Counted from the first letter of the stretch, positions 12,301 through 20,085 are shown. The stretch is 64,000 bases of DNA from Cylicocyclus nassatus (GCA_958299035.1 CATQJL010000223.1:1668359-1732358); one strand, 5' to 3'. Numbers and translations: made by a program. The notes: generated by a model not told the origin, from the sequence alone.

Positions 12301-15300
12301 CGTTCGCGCACGCGTCGCTTCGGGTTATCCGACGGCGTCCGGCACTAAATCTAGGCTCTTTGATAATCGATCTACGTTAAACACTATATTATCCCATTAC
12401 ATGCACTTTTACCTCACGACCTAGAACGCACCAAAAAACTATTTTAATACTGCCAATTTTAAGGACTGTATCATACGCAAAGATCTATGCAGTCCCGAAG
12501 CCATTTGCACTGGGAGACGTTGCAAATGCGTGGACGGATTCACTGGTATGTGTTGTGGAAGTATGCAAAAGACGAAAAAGCTAAAGAAAGAGTTTAGGTG
12601 ACGGCGTAAAATGTGTGTCTCTATATCAGCGATCTGTAAACTGCTCTGAGTGCGATTTGAATGCACACTGTGATGATGGAATGTGCAAATGCAATGTAAG
12701 TGAACTTTGATTTGCAAACAAAAAACAAATAAGTTAGTCTGGAAATTGCCGCGAAACGTATTAGTATGGTATGGTGCAGGGCGCGGCACATTTACTGTCA
12801 TTTGACGTCACGTTGTAGGGAAATCAAGTCAGCATGCGCAATTTCCTTACAACTAAAAATTTTCGCTGGTAGGGACTTCTTACCACTCTCTTTCAAAATA
12901 GTCGCTTAGTCTGGCGCCTACCTTAGTATGGCGTCTACGTATGGGCTGCGATAACATAGAGAGCTCTACGCAACATTTGTAGTTGGCGTCAGCTAATGTG
13001 CAGATGCACAATACCGTGTTACGCCAACCGAATCGCTGATGTCATTTCTCATTAGGCCTCCCTTTCATGAAAAAAATAATGGTTATAGATGGGTTCTTAT
13101 CTAAGTCACGTTTCCTACTGAAAAACTCACGCCAACCGTTCCCCAATTCAGCTCGGCTTCTTTGGCAATGGTTTATGCTGTGTTCCTGATCCGCGCGATT
13201 GTGTGCACTTCACGGGAGTTTGCAATCCGGATGCAACATGCGATCGAGACGCTCGACAATGTAAATGCAATGCAGGTAAGGTTGATAAAAACACTACTAC
13301 TAGGTAAGAGTAGAATGCATGAGTTCAAGGTTTCCTTGGTGATGGCATCTCGTGCTTCCCTGTACGGTCTTGTCGCTCTGATCCAAATGTTTGCCACGCT
13401 GATGCCCTCTGCCTGCCTTCTGGACAATGTCTTTGCAAACATGGATTCCGAGGGAATGGTTACGATTGCAGTCCAAGTGAGTTCATGCCGTCACTTCAGT
13501 GGGTGGTGTGTGTGTTCATTTTCCGTGAAAAAAGTTCTATTTCAGTCACTCCAATGATGCGACATGAGTTGAATGAAGTTGCAAATTCGTGCAACAATAA
13601 GTGTGATGGAGAAACAGAGTTATGCATCGATGGACAATGCGTTTGCAAACATGGGTTCGAAAGGCATGCCAATGGAAAGTGTGAAGGTAAGAGTAGCGAT
13701 GCCTTTATGAACAAGGCTTGACGACCATTATGGTTATGCTATGAGCACACACCATACTTGATCCAATTGGTCCATTTTACTATTAATGAATCAGTGAACT
13801 GATGAGTAGCGAAATGGATCAAGTGGATACCTGCTTCGCCATTGGTCAGTTCGCTGATTTGACCACTCGAAATGGATGAAGTGGATCAACGGATCAAGTG
13901 GACAACCGCTTCGCTGTTGGTCAGTTCAGTAAACTGACCAAAGACGAAGTGGATCAGGCGGGCTAAGTGGATCAAGTATGGCTCGTGTCATACATAGCAG
14001 AGGCCAAGATAGCAAAGAGTCATAGAAATGAGTGCATCAAACACGGACAGCAACGTAGGACGAATTCACTTGTCTACAAGGGAAGTTCGCAGAATCGAAG
14101 TGGCAGATTGATATGTGATATTAACCCGGGGGATGGGAGCTTAAGAGGTTAGTATTGGATGTGCACCCACTAAAGGCAGTGGCTCGGCGAAATCAAACAT
14201 CTCGAAATTCTAATATGGAAGGTTGCTTGCACCCAAACATCAGAATAGAGCAGGTCCGAGCGCACTACATGCCGTCCCTGCCTAGAAAACTGCCCCTAAG
14301 CTCGTGCGCGCAGGCCAATCTTACACGCGCTTGGAAGCTTGCGGTCCCACTCCCACCGTCAGAGGCGCGGTATGCGCCGCAATGCTATGAACATGGGGGT
14401 CCCCCAACGACTCTACGTCTCTAACGGGTGGAGGACCATATGTCGCCGAAGAAAGGCGGTCCCCGCGGTCTGCGACAAATATGCACCCTTGTACATGCGC
14501 GGACATGCGTTCCTGCAGGGAATCCCCGCGGGACTCTTCCACATTCGGCGACATATAGTCCTCCACCCTCTAACCATGGCGGGGAGTGGTCCACTCGTCC
14601 ATCAAAATGAGAACCCTCGGAAAATGCTGGTTTTCGACATTTTCGTGCTCTTCAAGGTGTATTTTCGGAACCAGCGCGTCGAACTGTAAGCCAAGAAACT
14701 TCGAGGTCGAGGATTTGCCGAGCCACTGCCTTTAACTGCGATGCGTTTTTCTGGAGCACGTTAGAGTCCCCTGAAATTTTCTCCCTATGCATCTAACGAA
14801 TGCATAGGGAGAAAATTCATTCAAAAATTCAAAATTCAATGCATATGTGTTCCGGAAGTGGCCGTGTGGTGTAGTGTTTAGTGTTTTGGACTCACAGAAG
14901 ACCGGTGAGGGTTCAAATCCTGTTGGTGGACACATTTTCGAGTTCATCTCTACCCAATGGGTAGAGGAACGAACACCTCAATTCGACAGCGTCGCCGCGG
15001 GCTGCTAGTCCTTCTGTCCTACTGTTGTGCATCATGTCAGGACCAGTGGTCCGCGGAGGCGGTGCCTAATTGAAGTGTTCGTTCCTCTACCCCTACCCAA
15101 TTTCTATCTGTTTTGGGTATTTTTGAGGCTGGTGAGGCTCGATTTTGCAAACTTTCCTTGTAAGGCGCGCTACAGTCGGATTTTCCGCTTAATATAGTGT
15201 GCTTGTAGTGAAGGTGAAATGCGGTGAAATTTGCGCGTGAACAAGAAGCCCGCCTGTAATGGCAGTCTTTTGCGCGCGCAATTGGCCGGCGCCACGGGCG

Positions 15301-18300
15301 CAGCTATTTGCTCAAGCGCAAATTTTACCGCATTCCACCTTCAGTGCAAGCACACTATATTAAGCGGAAAATCTACTCGACGGTACTTGATCCGCTCAAT
15401 CCACTTGATCCGCTTTGTCACCGGTTAGTTCAGTAAACTGACCAATAGTGAAGTGGATGACGTGGAACAAGGATCTAGTGGACAACCGCTCCGCTAGGTC
15501 AGTTCAGTGACCAATGGCGAAGCGGACCAAGTGGATCAAGTGCTTTAGGCAGCGGCTCGGCAGATTGACCTACCTCAGATTTTGACACAGATGGATAGGA
15601 GGCCCTCCAAATGAACCAAAACAGCAACTCCGCGCCGAAAATGTGAACTTTGCAAGCCAGGGGGCGGCCCAAGCGCTGCTCCCCTTCCTCCTTTCGCTCC
15701 CCTAACACCTTGTTCGGACGAGTATTCTCCGCTAGACGGCGCGGGACCCCCCAACCGCTTTCCCGTACTGTGCATGCTATACAAAGCCAAAATTACAGGC
15801 AGGGTCTTCGTGCCAGGGCCTCTCGACTTTCCTTTAAAAATTCTCGTCCGAGCTGCCTTTTGCAAATTGAAAAAAAAACGCCCCGAAAAAGACCTTTTCA
15901 CCCCTTTTAAAGCTCGGATTCGCATCTACGGGTCGAGAAGGCCCAAAACATGCAAAAAGATGGAAATGCAAAATCTGCCGGGACGCTGCCTTTAAGCGGT
16001 CAAGTATGGCGCGTGCCTAAATAAGTATGGGTCTCTTCATACTACGCCGCAGGACGCGTGCTGCGACGTGGTATCAAGGAACCCAGCAGGCAGCAGACTG
16101 CAGCAGGACGCCGCGTCCTGCAGCGTGCGCCGCTGCAGTCGCACTGAAAGCGTAAGCTCGCTTGTTGTGAAGGAACACTCTCGAGAACACGAACGTGCAG
16201 CGAATATAGAGATGCATAACCGGCGAAGCTGTGGTGCCTTGAGCCTCTTTTCCACTGCGACTGCAGCGGTGCACGCCGCAGGACGCGGCGTGCTGCTGCT
16301 GATAGGGACGATTTTTGTTCGGATTCTCTTTGAGTACAAAATTTTGATTATATTTTGTATAGAATCAAAACCGCCAATCCTATGTGTCACACTCCAGATA
16401 GCAGATATTTTGTGAAGCATTTGGACTTCATCTAAGCACAGCTTCTTTTCAGATGTAAACGAATGCTTCTATTCTCCATGTCATCATATGGCTACTTGCA
16501 CCAATACCCCTGGTTCGTTCGTTTGCACATGCCCTGACGGATATGCCGGTGATGGAAAGACCTGTATTCAGCACATAAAGATCGGCGAGCTCGGCGGTAT
16601 GCAAAATAGTACTCACGCTGGTTTCATTATTGAGAGTTTATTCAGTGTTTTGTGAACCCGACGGTATGACACTTGTACTTGGAAATGAGACCACGGCTTT
16701 CGAAGGAAGAATATTTGTGCGCGGACAAGCTGAAAACCCACATTGTGCAAAGACCTTCTCTGCACTACAGCATGCATCCAAGCCCTACATGTTCAAAGTG
16801 CCATTCGAACATTGCAATGTCAGATTAGAGGAACAAGTAAGATTCATTACTTTTTCCGATGCTTTTCTACAGCGAAACTTTCAAGGATACCTTTGCGACT
16901 ACCGTTATTGTTCAAAAACACCCTATGTTCATAACGACTGCTGCGGACGCATATGATCTCAGATGTACATACCCAGTTGGGGTTAGGGAGGTAAGCACTC
17001 CAACGATGCTGTTTTTTTAGAAAAGTGCCCGAATGAGGTGTTCCTCTCACAACATATAAGCTTTTCAAATCTCATGAATATTTGTCTCACATCACTTTTG
17101 ATCTAAATAATCATCATACTGTGAGTTTTCGTGTAGGGATCGCTTACAAGGGATGGATAATTGGTCGAAGCAGTTTTTCCATACAAAGTTGTATACTCTC
17201 TCATAAAGCATGGAACGCTGATTTCAAACCTACTTTCGGTATCTGCAAAGCGCTTCTGGTAGGGGAGTATGTAAAAAATTTTTTGGTGCAAAAAATATCA
17301 AATATCAAATATCAAAAATTTGGAAGCGCCGCTACAAATTATTCAGAACCTTAGTTTGTAAGCTCAAATGGGGCCATGATCACTACCATGTACTTTATGG
17401 AATAAAGACCTTCAATCTATTAAACTCTCAGTTACTCCTCTCAAACGCCGGAAAGACTTCAACATCTATTTTTACCTTAGCCTAATCATTGAATTTTCAC
17501 ACAAATCCTAAAACACCCCTCCTAAAAGAGCTTTGCAGATACCGAGAACAGATTTGGAATCAGAGTTCCATGCTCCATAAGTAGTATACATTTCGTATGG
17601 GTACGCCACTTCGGCCAAGTATCCTTCCCTGGTTAGAAATTCGAATTTAAGATCTCTATAAGAATATTTCAATAATTCTCCACTTTATCTGCTGCATGAT
17701 CATATCAGATACTAGTCGTACCTTCTTTACGAGAAACTACCAACATCTGACTGTTTCGTGATTGTGGCCATATGCCTTACAAGCGCAAAACTGGTTGGCT
17801 ATAGTTGTTTTTGACGATTTATGATTTGCTTTTTGCTGCTATCAGATTAGAATTGTGCTGTCGAAATCAAAAATGTTAATGATTTAGGTTGAATCGCATG
17901 TAAACGTTTCCGAGCTCACAACATCTTCTACACTTACGGATAATGCACATGGACCCATATGTAAACTGACTGTCACCAATGAAGCCGACGAAAGTATCGC
18001 TGCCGCTGTAGTTGGACAAGCTCTTCGTCTTCGATTGGAAGTCTCACCAAACGGTAACATTCAGTAGTACTGACTTTGTTTTCCGCTCAGGAAAAAATTT
18101 ATTTCCGCTTAGGAAATTCCATATCAGAAGGGTGTGAAAAAAATTCGATTTGAACGGACTTACCGAAAATGGATATGAACATGTTTTGTTTTCAATACAG
18201 CTGCATTCGTCATTTCAGAGACCTACTCTATACTCCCTCGTAACTGCTTTGCCATAAATATTGAAACTGGTGAGCGATATTCGCTTACGGACAAGGCAGG

Positions 18301-19213
18301 CTGTGCGATTGATGATCAATTATTCCCCGAATGGAGCCGGGTGCGACCAAGTCTGACTGAAGCGGTGTTTAGGCAAGTTCTTATCTTGATTTGACATTTT
18401 ATGTTTTGCTTGAACATTGCTTTCCCAAAACCACTAGCCGCGAATTTCCAGGACCTTCAAGTGGCCTGACAGCTCAATGATACGTTTTCAGTGTGACTGC
18501 AGTGCTTGTATCGGCCCATGTCCTGAGGTAATGAGCGTATTCCTTCTACCTAGAATTGCTTGTTACGTATTCTATTGATCGGAGTCCGTTCCACTATAAT
18601 GATGCCATTTTCTAGCGTCAACGTGTGGTGAACGTAGCTTCTCAAATTTTACCGCACACTATTTAGATGAATTGCGGTCGACGACGAGAAGCTGCAATGC
18701 GACGTTTCCGCTTCCGACGAGTACGCCACATCCAAAACGGTATAGAGTTTGAAGAGAGAGTGAATGATGACGATTACGACGAGGACGAAGAAGAAAAAGC
18801 ACTTCTCTCGAAAGTAGGAAAGAATGTGAAAAGGATACATAGAGCCTGTAATCCATGCTTTAGATAATCGATTCGAAGCGGCTTGCATTTTCATCCCTGG
18901 TTAGAGTTCGTGAGGAAGAAGAAGAGACTCGAGCTCAAGAACAGTTTGATCACTGGAGGAGTGGTAAGATCGCCCTTGGGCTTTTTACTGGAAAATAACA
19001 AGTTTTTTCATTGAACTCTTTTTTCAAGGAATGTCCGCATTACCAGAAGTCTCAAGCGTAGTACATGAGGATGTGCTCGTTTGTGTGCGTACAATTCTCG
19101 TCTTTGGTATGTTCGTGCTGACGTGCGTTTGCCTTGGGGTACTTATATATTCCTGCATTCGACGAAGGCGAAGCAAGACCTCGACATCTGTGCAGAACTC
19201 ATTAGCTTTCTGA
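1..19213 (+). CDS. fbn-1: Mucin-like/EGF/ZP transmembrane matrix protein (fbn-1-like), 3' part, 16 exons
   Basis: Seen: one coherent exon chain encodes a Ser/Thr/Pro-rich region of over 1,050 residues, eight six-cysteine EGF-like modules, a ZP domain (16646-18527), an Arg-rich cluster, an acidic run, a transmembrane helix (19091-19159) and a stop at 19211-19213. The exons are 1-3383, 8635-8773, 12464-12545, 12598-12695, 13152-13275, 13330-13476, 13546-13686, 16453-16596, 16646-16836, 16873-16990, 17888-18053, 18219-18372, 18452-18527, 18667-18813, 18864-18963 and 19029-19213. Known: nematode ZP proteins are apical matrix or cuticle proteins released by cleavage after the ZP domain, and C. elegans FBN-1 combines EGF modules with a ZP domain and gives the epidermis mechanical strength. 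Inferred: this is an fbn-1-like gene whose N terminus lies left of the window. The symbol rests on domain order from memory; another EGF/ZP paralogue is possible. One junction breaks frame (exons 9/10). The introns are swollen by transposons. Confidence 0.75.
3860..4070 (+). mobile_element. hAT-like terminal fragment (CAGTGGCGG family)
   Basis: It begins CAGTGGCGGTCCCAGGATTT, followed by a G run and GCGTGGCGTTAGCC, then an AT-rich palindromic patch. The same order occurs in reverse at 39640-39856 and in part at 35184-35225 and 43286-43400. CAGTGGCGG is a common hAT terminus. No partner end was found here. A short perfect hairpin, ACATGGTGTG/CACACCATGT, follows at about 4080-4110. Confidence 0.5.
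4130..4809. mobile_element. TA-target palindromic MITE (CAGGGTGTCCC family)
   Basis: The ends are TACAGGGTGTCCCAAAAGTA and its reverse complement TACTTTTGGGACACCCTGTA, with inverted similarity continuing for more than 100 bp on each side. TA termini fit a Tc1/mariner-type target. It has no coding capacity. Relatives lie at 32466, 40571, 41254, 41934, 42599 and 61412. It is inserted in Helitron A. Confidence 0.8.
5038..5370. repeat. Diverged tandem duplication inside Helitron A
   Basis: Two units of about 170 bp share GAGAGAGTACGAAA, CAATG.TATAAC.TGGAGGTT and ACCTCCACACGAATCT. Each unit is bordered by GTGTGGAGG or its complement, so each also folds back. Confidence 0.6.
5501..6769. mobile_element. 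CAAGGG-family MITE split by Helitron B
   Basis: The left end AAGGGAAGGATACTTGG and right end CCAAGTATCCTACCCTT are inverted. Inner blocks (TCTGCAAAGCGCTT and its complement) match copies at 17147-17632, 50646-51098 and 62112-62574, which have clean TTA target duplications. Helitron B (5781-6593) sits in the middle. Confidence 0.65.
5781..6593 (+). mobile_element. Helitron B (non-autonomous, complete ends)
   Basis: It starts A|TCTTATATATAAAGCTGAATG and ends AGCCGGGTAAGCAAGCTAG|T, giving the canonical 5'-TC, 3'-CTAG and A/T insertion site with no target duplication. At 813 bp it has no Rep/helicase, so it must be mobilised in trans. It contains TATCGATTTTATCGAT runs and C/G homopolymers. It is nested inside a MITE within intron 1. 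Confidence 0.8.
6880..8395. mobile_element. Cluster of nested, decayed MITEs (CACGCGATTT family)
   Basis: Repeated, often inverted blocks of (T)TCACGCGATTT and AAATCGCGTGAA occur around 6896, 7185, 7410, 7580, 7760 and 7915, at least three related inverted-repeat elements in different states of decay. The best preserved copy is 7214-7414. ORFs in this stretch have no recognisable product. Confidence 0.5.
7214..7414. mobile_element. PIF/Harbinger-like MITE, TSD TAA
   Basis: Ends GGCCCCGGGCAGACTTCACG and CGTGAAGTCTGTCCGGAGCC are inverted and flanked by TAA on both sides (7211-7213 and 7415-7417). A second copy at 29272-29476 has the same ends and the same TAA duplication. A 3-bp TWA target fits PIF/Harbinger. 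Confidence 0.75.
8398..8543. repeat. Inverted repeat just upstream of exon 2
   Basis: AGAACGGCCATAGGTTGCCGG is mirrored by CCGGCAACCTATGGCAGTTCT, and GTTGCCGAGGT by ACCTCGGCAA, forming a hairpin of about 145 nt. It lies 92 bases before the exon 2 acceptor. Confidence 0.6.
8635..8773 (+). CDS. Exon 2: EGF module 2
   Basis: The exon follows the acceptor CTTACAG. One base completes the codon left by exon 1, then 46 codons encode a complete six-cysteine EGF module beginning DCVTES and containing the [12 protein letters not shown] signature. It ends at CAG|GTACTG in phase 0. An upstream TTTTCAG at 8611-8617 would enter in the wrong phase, which decides the acceptor. Confidence 0.85.
8790..9321. 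mobile_element. Foldback element after exon 2
   Basis: CGTATGTGCGTACATCC...GGGAGGGGAGGGGATC is mirrored by GATCCCCTCCCC...GGATGTACGTGCATACGG. It has no coding capacity. It includes a direct duplication of TTGTATCCTTTTATTAGAAT at 8862-8904. Confidence 0.55.
9500..9750. repeat. ATTCGAAT-rich palindromic block
   Basis: Short palindromes of ATTCGAAT/TATTCGAATA recur many times. A similar block lies at 11270-11525. The pair may be arms of a single interrupted element, but no boundaries are visible. Confidence 0.5.
10162..10193 (+). repeat. Hairpin module copy A (CCTCTGC..GCAGAGG)
   Basis: The sequence TCTCTGC-AGCAGAGG within CAGTGAG...CGCACTC matches the hairpin at 27126-27163, 28204-28238 and 28895-28932. 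The flanking 150 bp also resemble those loci, so this is part of a dispersed repeat family. Confidence 0.5.
10661..11081. mobile_element. Foldback MITE (CAGTTGTAGC ends)
   Basis: The left end CAGTTGTAGCGGT and right end CCACTGCTACAACTG are inverted. Long inner arms share AAGAAGATTTGGCTTCAGCTTGATGAG in both orientations. A related single arm lies at 43655-43905. The right end abuts a Helitron 3' fragment. Confidence 0.65.
11082..11187 (+). mobile_element. Helitron 3' end fragment
   Basis: It matches the 3' region of the Helitrons: GTATGTGTGCCAAG, GGTCCGGATCGGTTAAGAAA, a CGGCggaGCCG hairpin, GGGTAAGCCAG and terminal CTAG (11184-11187) followed by T. No 5' TC end is identifiable upstream. Confidence 0.65.
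11562..12220. mobile_element. GC-rich inverted-repeat element with subterminal repeats
   Basis: AACATCTCTGACATTC at the left is mirrored by GAATGTCAGAGATGTT at the right (one base less in places). Inside each end lie several copies of GCGCGCGGGCCGNACGGT, far more CpG-rich than the surrounding AT-rich DNA; the middle is AT-rich. No ORF of note. Repeated subterminal motifs are typical transposase-binding arrays. The class is not recognised. Confidence 0.6.
12464..12545 (+). CDS. Exon 3: first part of EGF module 3
   Basis: Acceptor ATTTTAAG enters in phase 0 and matches exon 2. It encodes [15 protein letters not shown] and CKCVDGFTG, the first five cysteines of an EGF module. The donor ACTG|GTATGT leaves phase 1. 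This 82-nt exon has no long ORF of its own and was found by motif and phase. Confidence 0.82.
12598..12695 (+). CDS. Exon 4: end of EGF 3, start of EGF 4
   Basis: A 52-nt intron precedes it (acceptor AGTTTAG). Two bases complete the Gly codon of exon 3, giving FTGDGVKC, the standard EGF ending. A shorter module follows ([15 protein letters not shown]). Donor AAT|GTAAGT, phase 0. Confidence 0.82.
12696..13151 (+). other. Intron 4: nothing recognised
   Basis: This 456-nt intron shows canonical GTAAGT and TTCAG ends. I saw no repeat family or ORF in it. Confidence 0.6.
13152..13275 (+). CDS. Exon 5: end of EGF 4, most of EGF 5
   Basis: Acceptor AATTCAG, phase 0. It encodes LGFFGNGLC closing EGF 4, then [15 protein letters not shown] and QCKCNAG of EGF 5. 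Donor GCAG|GTAAGG, phase 1. The phase fits both neighbours. Confidence 0.85.
13330..13476 (+). CDS. Exon 6: end of EGF 5 and EGF 6
   Basis: It follows a 54-nt intron (acceptor TTCAAG). The frame reads FLGDGISC, then a complete EGF module from SCRSDPNVC to [14 protein letters not shown]. Donor CCAA|GTGAGT, phase 1. Confidence 0.85.
13546..13686 (+). CDS. Exon 7: EGF module 7 (divergent)
   Basis: Acceptor TATTTCAG, phase 1. It encodes a 14-residue linker, then a cysteine-rich module [13 protein letters not shown]...[15 protein letters not shown]. The spacing between the first cysteines differs from the other EGFs. Donor GAAG|GTAAGA, phase 1. A 2.8-kb intron packed with inverted-repeat elements follows. 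Confidence 0.83.
13755..13978. mobile_element. TA-target MITE with CTTGATCC ends
   Basis: TACTTGATCC at the left and GGATCAAGTA at the right are inverted with TA at both borders. The interior repeats AAGTGGATCAAGTGGA and the palindromic TTGGTCAGTT..AACTGACCAA. A second copy lies at 15386-15540. Confidence 0.6.
14172..14733. mobile_element. AAAGGCAGTGGCTCGGC-family element
   Basis: TAAAGGCAGTGGCTCGGC and GCCGAGCCACTGCCTTTAA are inverted. Inner arms (GGAGGACCATATGTCGCCGAA / TTCGGCGACATATAGTCCTCC) also fold. The right end reads TTTAACTG; TTAA-like borders recur in relatives (15544-15995, 30113-30607), hinting at a TTAA target, but this is not proven. Confidence 0.6.
14861..14935 (+). pseudogene. 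tRNA-Gln-like Pol III remnant
   Basis: It contains an A-box-like TGGTGTAGTGT (14867-14877) and a B-box GGTTCAAATCC (14910-14920) in correct spacing, with wording close to a Gln tRNA (TGGTGTAGTG..TTTGGACT). The acceptor and anticodon stems do not pair, so it is not a functional tRNA; a tRNA-derived SINE head or tRNA pseudogene is likely. Confidence 0.5.
14958..15097. mobile_element. 140-bp hairpin MITE, TSD CAA (copy 1)
   Basis: A near-complete hairpin: GGGTAGAGGAACGAACACCT pairs with AGTGTTCGTTCCTCTACCC, with a GCCGCGG/CCGCGG inner stem. CAA flanks both sides (14955-14957 and 15098-15100). A second copy of exactly 140 bp lies at 31441-31580 with the same CAA duplication. Confidence 0.7.
15177..15375. 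mobile_element. Palindromic MITE
   Basis: ATTTTCCGCTTAATATAGTG and CACTATATTAAGCGGAAAAT are inverted near-perfect ends, with inner GAAGGTG/CACCTTC and TGCGGT/ACCGCA blocks. No ORF. Confidence 0.6.
15386..15540. mobile_element. CTTGATCC MITE (copy 2)
   Basis: It has the same ends and internal GGTCAGTTCAGT palindromes as 13755-13978; left TA present, right TA changed to TG. It abuts the next element. Confidence 0.55.
15544..15995. mobile_element. AAAGGC-family element (copy 2)
   Basis: TTTAGGCAGCGGCTCGGCAG and CTGCCGGGACGCTGCCTTTAA are inverted ends. The interior has no recognised coding sequence. Confidence 0.55.
16040..16310. repeat. CTGCAG/GCAGGACGC-rich patch
   Basis: CGCAGGACGCG-like words recur at about 16049, 16101 and 16275 in both orientations with many CTGCAG sites. 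Its GC content stands out from the intron. No function assigned. Confidence 0.45.
16453..16596 (+). CDS. Exon 8: calcium-binding EGF module 8
   Basis: Acceptor CTTTTCAG, phase 1. It opens with DVNEC and contains [10 protein letters not shown], the consensus of calcium-binding EGF domains (D/N-x-D/N-E-C and the hydroxylatable Asn/Asp-x-Tyr/Phe region). It closes with [12 protein letters not shown] and a short linker to the ZP domain. Donor GGCG|GTATGC, phase 1. Confidence 0.87.
16646..16836 (+). CDS. Exon 9: ZP domain, N-terminal part
   Basis: It follows a 49-nt intron (acceptor TTATTCAG). The product starts [12 protein letters not shown] and contains EGRIFVRGQ, a strongly nematode ZP-like block, then HCNVRLEEQ. 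Donor CAA|GTAAGA leaves phase 0, which does not match exon 10 (see exon 10). Confidence 0.85.
16873..16990 (+). CDS. Exon 10: ZP domain, middle (phase conflict with exon 9)
   Basis: After acceptor TTCTACAG the ZP-like frame is one base in ([19 protein letters not shown] and DAYDLRC), so it needs a phase-2 donor, while exon 9 ends in phase 0. The apparent intron is only 36 nt. Joining the two as spliced shifts frame and meets a stop at 16954-16956. A one-base assembly error at the acceptor, a non-canonical acceptor one base later, or a true mutation could explain it. Donor GAG|GTAAGC, phase 0. Confidence 0.78.
17147..17632. mobile_element. CAAGGG-family MITE, TSD TTA
   Basis: The ends CAAGGGATGGATAATTGGTC and GCCAAGTATCCTTCCCTGG are inverted; TTA flanks at 17144-17146 and 17633-17635. 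The inner TATCTGCAAAGCGCTTCT and its complement are the family hallmark. It sits in the ZP-domain intron. Confidence 0.72.
17888..18053 (+). CDS. Exon 11: ZP domain, linker to ZP-C
   Basis: Acceptor GATTTAG, phase 0. It encodes 55 codons including [15 protein letters not shown] and [12 protein letters not shown], typical of the ZP-C start. Donor ACG|GTAACA, phase 1. The upstream 897-nt intron holds a TTA-target MITE. Confidence 0.84.
18219..18372 (+). CDS. Exon 12: ZP-C subdomain, with GC donor
   Basis: Acceptor TCATTTCAG, phase 1. It encodes [25 protein letters not shown] and EAVF, conserved ZP-C cysteine blocks. The exon ends TTTAG|GCAAGT, a GC donor of the tolerated GC-AG class. Phase 2 then fits exon 13 exactly. 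Confidence 0.83.
18452..18527 (+). CDS. Exon 13: last ZP exon
   Basis: Acceptor AATTTCCAG, phase 2. It encodes [14 protein letters not shown] and [12 protein letters not shown], the cysteine-dense end of a nematode ZP domain. Donor GAG|GTAATG, phase 0. Confidence 0.84.
18667..18813 (+). CDS. Exon 14: basic cleavage cluster and acidic stretch
   Basis: Acceptor ACTATTTAG, phase 0. It reads [18 protein letters not shown], then an acidic run ([11 protein letters not shown]). Dibasic RxxR sites just after a ZP domain are the usual proprotein-convertase sites that free ZP proteins from the membrane; here several overlap. An earlier AG at 18614-18615 would reach a stop after 16 codons, so it was not chosen. 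Donor AAA|GTAGGA, phase 0. Confidence 0.78.
18864..18963 (+). CDS. Exon 15: Glu-rich juxtamembrane segment
   Basis: It follows a 50-nt intron with acceptor GCTTTAG, phase 0. It encodes [15 protein letters not shown], then a Glu run and FDHWRSG. Donor AGTG|GTAAGA, phase 1. The fully open frame and matching phases on both sides decide this structure over an acceptor at 18901-18903. Confidence 0.75.
19029..19213 (+). CDS. Exon 16: transmembrane helix, basic tail and stop
   Basis: Acceptor TTTTCAAG, phase 1. After about 20 residues comes a 23-residue hydrophobic helix (19091-19159, [16 protein letters not shown]...) followed by RRRRSK and a tail of about 17 residues, then TGA. This is a type I topology: matrix domains outside, short basic tail inside. 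A good internal donor, TTTG|GTATGT at 19106-19107, would splice out the helix and could serve an alternative isoform. Confidence 0.82.
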
Positions 19214-19926
19214 ATGCCTTTGCCATGTCTAGTTTCTAGTGCCTCATTCGCTAACGCAGCGCTTTAGTCCCAACGATTTCTTTAGCCTACAACATTCCAG
19301 TTTGTTCTTTTCCCTCTCTCTCACTGCGCAAAATATTTTTCCAGCCAATTTCTCAAATTTCACACTGCTATCATATGGTCGACTGCATGAGATCGCGTGT
19401 GTCGCTATAAACTGAACGTCCATCTGGTGCACGGTTGCCACAGTGGCCTGCAGTCTAAGTTTAGCATTGGCGCTTGATGACTCATGCGGGTGGAGACCGC
19501 GCGCCACGCTTGCGTGCGTACAGCCAGCGATATGGACGATCTCGTGCCGTCGACTTTACCATGCTCATCCTTTTATTTCAATTTTTTGTGTTAGGTGATG
19601 AATTGTTATGTCTTTATTTTCATGTTTATTGATCTGTTTGTCGATTGTTACGAGTTGCCATTGCCTTGCTTCAACATTCCCTTACATTCCCGCATTGATA
19701 CATTCCTAATTCGTTCAACATTCCATGTTTCCCTTAAACGGGGCACTTCTCTTCACTTTTGCTTTGTGATATTTCCTTGCGTTAATTTGTGTAATACATT
19801 CCGCCTTTTACACTTTTTGTCGGGTGATTTTAGATACACTTGTGACGCCCTTATTCCTGCCTTCCGAACGAAGTGTTCATATAAGTACCTATAAAGTTTT
19901 TTTGTTGAAATCACCGTTGTTTTCAG
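19214..19926. other. Sequence after the TM-exon stop: nothing recognised
   Basis: It probably begins with the 3' UTR of the TM isoform, but I see no clear AATAAA. Pyrimidine-rich runs precede the candidate exon at 19927. Confidence 0.5.
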
Positions 19927-20085
19927 TCAGTCTTTGCAAGCAATTTGGTCCACTTTCTATATCAGAGGTCGCTGAAATTAGAACTCCCATAATCGGCCGC
20001 GGAACTGGTGGGGAAACTGAGTTGCGCCCCAGTGCAAATCGATTGGAGCACGTTATATTCTCGATTCGCGCACGTAGCAAGCAAA
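19927..20085 (+). CDS. Candidate alternative 3' exon of the ZP gene
   Basis: After a strong acceptor (TTGTTTTCAG) the frame starting with two bases stays open and reads like protein: ISEVAEIRTPIIGRGTGG, then LRPSANRLEHVIFSIRARSK. The required entry phase is 1, exactly what exon 15 (and the internal donor of exon 16) leaves. A donor-like A|GTGAAT lies at 20086; without splicing the frame runs to a stop at 20244-20246. Inferred: an alternative C terminus lacking the membrane helix. It could also belong to another transcript. Confidence 0.35.

Noticed and set aside
14861..14935. Functional tRNA gene
   Set aside because: A and B boxes are present but acceptor and anticodon stems do not pair; annotated as a tRNA-like relic.
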